Shown: piece by piece, positions 61,496-64,000 of the stretch
How positions within the stretch are numbered: position 1 is the stretch's first letter
How the letters are laid out: each line of letters begins with the position of its first letter
Assembly: GCA_964247695.1 (NCBI GenBank)
Contig: CAXTVI010000012.1
Coordinates: 1-64,000, forward strand
Direction: 5' to 3'
From: Lichenicoccus sp964247695
GTDB lineage: Bacteria; Pseudomonadota; Alphaproteobacteria; Acetobacterales; Acetobacteraceae
DNA: 64,000 nt
Made by a program: the position numbers and the translations under genes
The notes under the pieces: generated by a model
The model's database searches: none
What the model was told of the DNA's origin: nothing
The model's input: only the letters and a program-made list of their open reading frames with translations

Positions 61496-62835
61496 TCCGC
61501 CGCATGCGCCCCGGCGCCGGCTGTGTGACGGTTCGGCGGACGCTGCAGGCCGAGCGTGTCGCGCAGGGTGGCGCCGGTATACTCCGTGCGCAGCCGTCCG
61601 CGACGCTGCAGCTCCGGCACCACCAGCTCGACGAAATCGTCGAGGTTCCCCGGCAGGTAGTGCGGCATCAGCGCGAAGCCGTCCGAGCCGCCCTCGTCGA
61701 TGTAGCGCTCCATCTCGTCGACGATGCTGGCCGGCGTGCCGATCAGCGTCAGGTGTCCCATGCAGGCGGCGATCCAGCGGCCGAGCTCGACCAGGGAGAG
61801 GCGGCGTCCGTCGCGGTCGATGGTGATGCGCTTGCGCGCCGCAATCGCCGTCAGGTGCGGCAGGTCCGGCATCGGCTGCGTCGGATCCATGTCGAGGTCG
61901 AACTCCGGCCCCATGAACTGCACGGCGAACGCCCGCGCCTCCACAGGGCTGATGGTCGCCTGCACGACATCGAACTTCGCCTGCGCCTCCTCCAGGGTCC
62001 GCCCGACCACGCAGCACAGGCCCGGCATGATCTTGAGGCTGTCCGGCGAGCGCCCGTACTTGGCGAGGCGCGCCTTCATCGGACCGTAGAAAGCCTGGCC
62101 ATGTTCGAGCGACGCCGCCTTGCCGTACATCATGTCGGCCGACTGGGCGGCGAACTCCCGGCCCTCCTCGGATTCGCCGGCCTGGCAGATCACCGGATAG
62201 CCCTGCGGCATGCGCGCGACGTTGAGCGGCCCGCGCACCTTGAAGAACCGGCCCTTATGGTCGAGCACATGCATCTTCGAGGGCTCGGCATAGGTGCCGG
62301 ACGCCTTGTCGCGCGGGAACGCGTCGTCCTCCCAGCTGTCCCAGAGGCCCAGGCAGACATCGAGGAACTCGCGCGCCCGGGCGTAGCGCGCTTCGGTCGA
62401 GAGCGGGCCGTCATAGCCGAAATTCAGCGCCTCGCTGGTCATCTGCGAGGTGATCACGTTCCAGCCGGCGCGGCCGCCGCTCATGTGGTCCAGCGTCGCG
62501 AAGCGCCGGGCCAGCTCGTACGGCTCGTTGTAGGTGGTCGAGCCGGTGCAGACGAGGCCGATGCGGCTGGTCACGGTGGACAGCACCGCGAGCAGGGTCA
62601 GCGGATCGAAATGCACCAGGGTGCTCATCGAGCGCAGCGCGTCAGGGGCGAGGCCGTCATCCTTGGTGGAGTAGCCGTCCGCCATGAAGATGATGTCGAA
62701 GCGGCCGCGCTCCGCCGTTCGCGCCAGCGCCTTGTACATCTCGAGGTCATGGTCGCCCTCGGCCTTGGCCGCGGGATGTTTCCAGGAGAAGCGTCCGCCA
62801 TGCAGCAGAACAGCGAGACAGACTTGTCGCTTCAT
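61492..62835 (-). CDS. FMN-dependent LLM-class monooxygenase (NtaA/SnaA/DszA family)
   Basis: A 447-aa bacterial-luciferase-like TIM-barrel enzyme using reduced FMN and oxygen. Signatures are GGRFSWKHP, FDIIFMADGYST, TSRIGLVCTGSTTYNEPYELARRFATLDHMSGGRAGWNVITS and PVICQAGESEEGREFAA. The length and WNVITS block fit the NtaA/SnaA/DszA group (nitrilotriacetate, pristinamycin, dibenzothiophene sulfone). No flavin reductase gene is next to it. The start ATG at 62835 has SD CGGAGG; the frame is open further upstream without homology. It is the first gene of the six-gene operon. Confidence 0.88.
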   Translation of the reverse strand: MKRQVCLAVLLHGGRFSWKHPAAKAEGDHDLEMYKALARTAERGRFDIIFMADGYSTKDDGLAPDALRSMSTLVHFDPLTLLAVLSTVTSRIGLVCTGSTTYNEPYELARRFATLDHMSGGRAGWNVITSQMTSEALNFGYDGPLSTEARYARAREFLDVCLGLWDSWEDDAFPRDKASGTYAEPSKMHVLDHKGRFFKVRGPLNVARMPQGYPVICQAGESEEGREFAAQSADMMYGKAASLEHGQAFYGPMKARLAKYGRSPDSLKIMPGLCCVVGRTLEEAQAKFDVVQATISPVEARAFAVQFMGPEFDLDMDPTQPMPDLPHLTAIAARKRITIDRDGRRLSLVELGRWIAACMGHLTLIGTPASIVDEMERYIDEGGSDGFALMPHYLPGNLDDFVELVVPELQRRGRLRTEYTGATLRDTLGLQRPPNRHTAGAGAHAAE

Positions 62836-62987
62836 CCAGAGCCTCCGAGTCCCTGGCGGTCCCTGCAAGTTGCGGGCCACTCCCGCTGCCGCCGGAGGTT
62901 GCCGGACGTCCCGATCTGCGCTGCAGTCAATCTGGGGCGGGAGCCGACAGGATGTTGGCCGGGTCCGACGCGGGGAGGGGCTGTTTG

Positions 62988-64000
62988 ATGGATACACCTG
63001 TCGTGGCGGGGGTCGATGCGCAGCAGCAGGCGCTGATGGACCGGGCGGTCAAGCACCTGGTGGCGCATCACAGCCCGAACGGCACCCGGGTCGGCTGGCT
63101 GATGATCGCCTCGATCCTGGTGGAGGCCTGGGACCTCTATTCGATCGCCTTCGTGCTGATCTTCCTGCGCGAGCAGTTCCATCCGTCTCCCGCCCTGCTG
63201 GGCCTCGCCGGCGCCGGCACCCAGGGCGGCGCCATCGTCGGCTCGCTGCTCGGCGGCTGGCTGTCGGACCGGATCGGGCGGCGGGCGATCTTCCTTACCA
63301 CCATGGTCATGTTCGTGGTGTTCGCGCTGGCGCAGGCCTTCGTGCCAAGCATGATCTGGCTGGTGGTGATCCGGCTGATCCTGGGCATCCCGCTCGGCAG
63401 CGACATCTCCAACGGCTACACCTACATCATGGAGTTCCTGCCGCGCGGCGAACGCGAGGTGATGGGCAACCGCTGGCAGTTCATGTTCGCGGTCGGCGAG
63501 GTGTTCGCGCTGGGGCTGATCGCGCTGCTGCTCGTCTTTGCTCTGCCGCACTGGCTGGTCTGGCGGGTGACGCTGGGGTTCGGCGCGGTGCCGGCGGCGA
63601 TCATCTTCGCGTTGCGCTACAACCTGCCGGAGACGGCGATCTGGCTGATCCGGCGCGGGCGGTTCCAAGAGGCCAAGCAGGTCTCGGCGCAGATGTACCA
63701 TGATCCGCTCGACTTCCTTCCCGACCAGGACATCGCGATTCCGCAGCCGCGCGCGCGCGACTTCTTCAGGCATATCCAGCGCGACCCGATCCGCCTGCGC
63801 GCCACCCTGTTCGGCTGGATCTCGTGCTTTGCCCAGGGCAGCGAGTTCTCCACCTTCGCGTTCTACATCCCGGTGCTGTTCGTGCTGGTCGGCGTGTCCG
63901 GAGTGCTTGGCACCGACCTGGTCACGATGGTGCTCTACATCATCGCCGCGATCTCCGGCTGGGTCGGCCCGCTGATCACGCCGCGCATCGGCCAGCGCGG
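62988..64000 (+). CDS. MFS transporter (metabolite:H+ symporter type), partial
   Basis: A reading frame of 337 codons that runs off the end of the window without a stop. It starts MDTPVVAGVDAQQQ after SD GGGGAGGGG (7 nt spacing). About eight transmembrane segments are visible. Family motifs are ILVEAWDLYSIAFVLIFLREQF in helix 1 (Asp important for transport), GGWLSDRIGRRAIFL in the 2-3 loop, and PLGSDISNGYTYIMEFLPRGERE. It is divergent from the oxygenase/ABC operon across 152 bp, so it may import the same or a related compound and share regulation. Confidence 0.88.
   Translation, partial: MDTPVVAGVDAQQQALMDRAVKHLVAHHSPNGTRVGWLMIASILVEAWDLYSIAFVLIFLREQFHPSPALLGLAGAGTQGGAIVGSLLGGWLSDRIGRRAIFLTTMVMFVVFALAQAFVPSMIWLVVIRLILGIPLGSDISNGYTYIMEFLPRGEREVMGNRWQFMFAVGEVFALGLIALLLVFALPHWLVWRVTLGFGAVPAAIIFALRYNLPETAIWLIRRGRFQEAKQVSAQMYHDPLDFLPDQDIAIPQPRARDFFRHIQRDPIRLRATLFGWISCFAQGSEFSTFAFYIPVLFVLVGVSGVLGTDLVTMVLYIIAAISGWVGPLITPRIGQR

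Overview
The window is a 64 kb piece of a GC-rich alphaproteobacterial chromosome. The most likely family is Acetobacteraceae (Rhodospirillales). The pointers are the gene order nuo - birA - coaX - rnj - DUF1467 - proS - lolCD, a Mg-type HemB, a Bpt leucyltransferase, an ELM1-family protein, and a periplasmic L-sorbosone-dehydrogenase-type protein paired with a DUF2231 membrane protein. Two 100-N runs (48604-48703 and 56723-56822) show that this is a draft scaffold. Each is flanked by the same 55 bp on both sides.

Layout. 1-16.9 kb: tRNA-Asp, then the complex I operon nuoA-L and nuoN, running tightly into birA, coaX, rnj and a DUF1467 gene. nuoM is absent from its expected place and an 8-codon reading frame lies between nuoL and nuoN. 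16.9-17.3 kb: an intergenic stretch with a candidate structured small RNA ending in a strong intrinsic terminator, then palindromes upstream of proS. 17.3-26.5 kb: proS, lolC, lolD, a DNA topoisomerase IB, a polytopic membrane protein on the opposite strand, and dnaE. 26.5-36.4 kb: the sorbosone-dehydrogenase/DUF2231 pair, an FAH-family hydrolase, rpsB-tsf, recO, a fused dihydroxyacetone kinase, and a beta-hydroxyacid-dehydrogenase/MFS pair. 36-50 kb: a small lipoprotein, parC, a GT-D/tetratricopeptide-like protein, bpt, a penicillin-acylase-family protein, hemB, an amino-acid permease, glyA, an aspartoacylase-family gene and argE. 50-56.5 kb: two GT4 glycosyltransferases, a DEAD-box helicase, an ELM1-family protein and a large protein of unknown function. 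57-63 kb: a six-gene, fully overlapping minus-strand operon (LLM flavin monooxygenase, 2OG-Fe(II)-type oxygenase, binding protein, ABC ATPase, two permeases). It faces an MFS transporter that runs off the end of the window.

How the genes work together. Most of the window is housekeeping: respiratory NADH oxidation, biotin and CoA metabolism, RNA decay, lipoprotein sorting, replication, translation and heme synthesis. The accessory parts are the glycosyltransferase/unknown cluster and the 57-63 kb operon, which looks like uptake plus oxidative breakdown of an unidentified heterocyclic, sulfur- or nitrogen-containing compound.

Most striking signals: (1) the missing nuoM with both stop/start junctions preserved; (2) short tandem duplications at stop/start junctions (nuoI-nuoJ 29 bp x3, argE-aspartoacylase 18 bp x4 or more, and a possible decayed 23 bp pair at nuoL-nuoN); (3) the candidate small RNA upstream of proS with two exposed anti-Shine-Dalgarno-like motifs; (4) the six-gene uptake/oxygenase operon.
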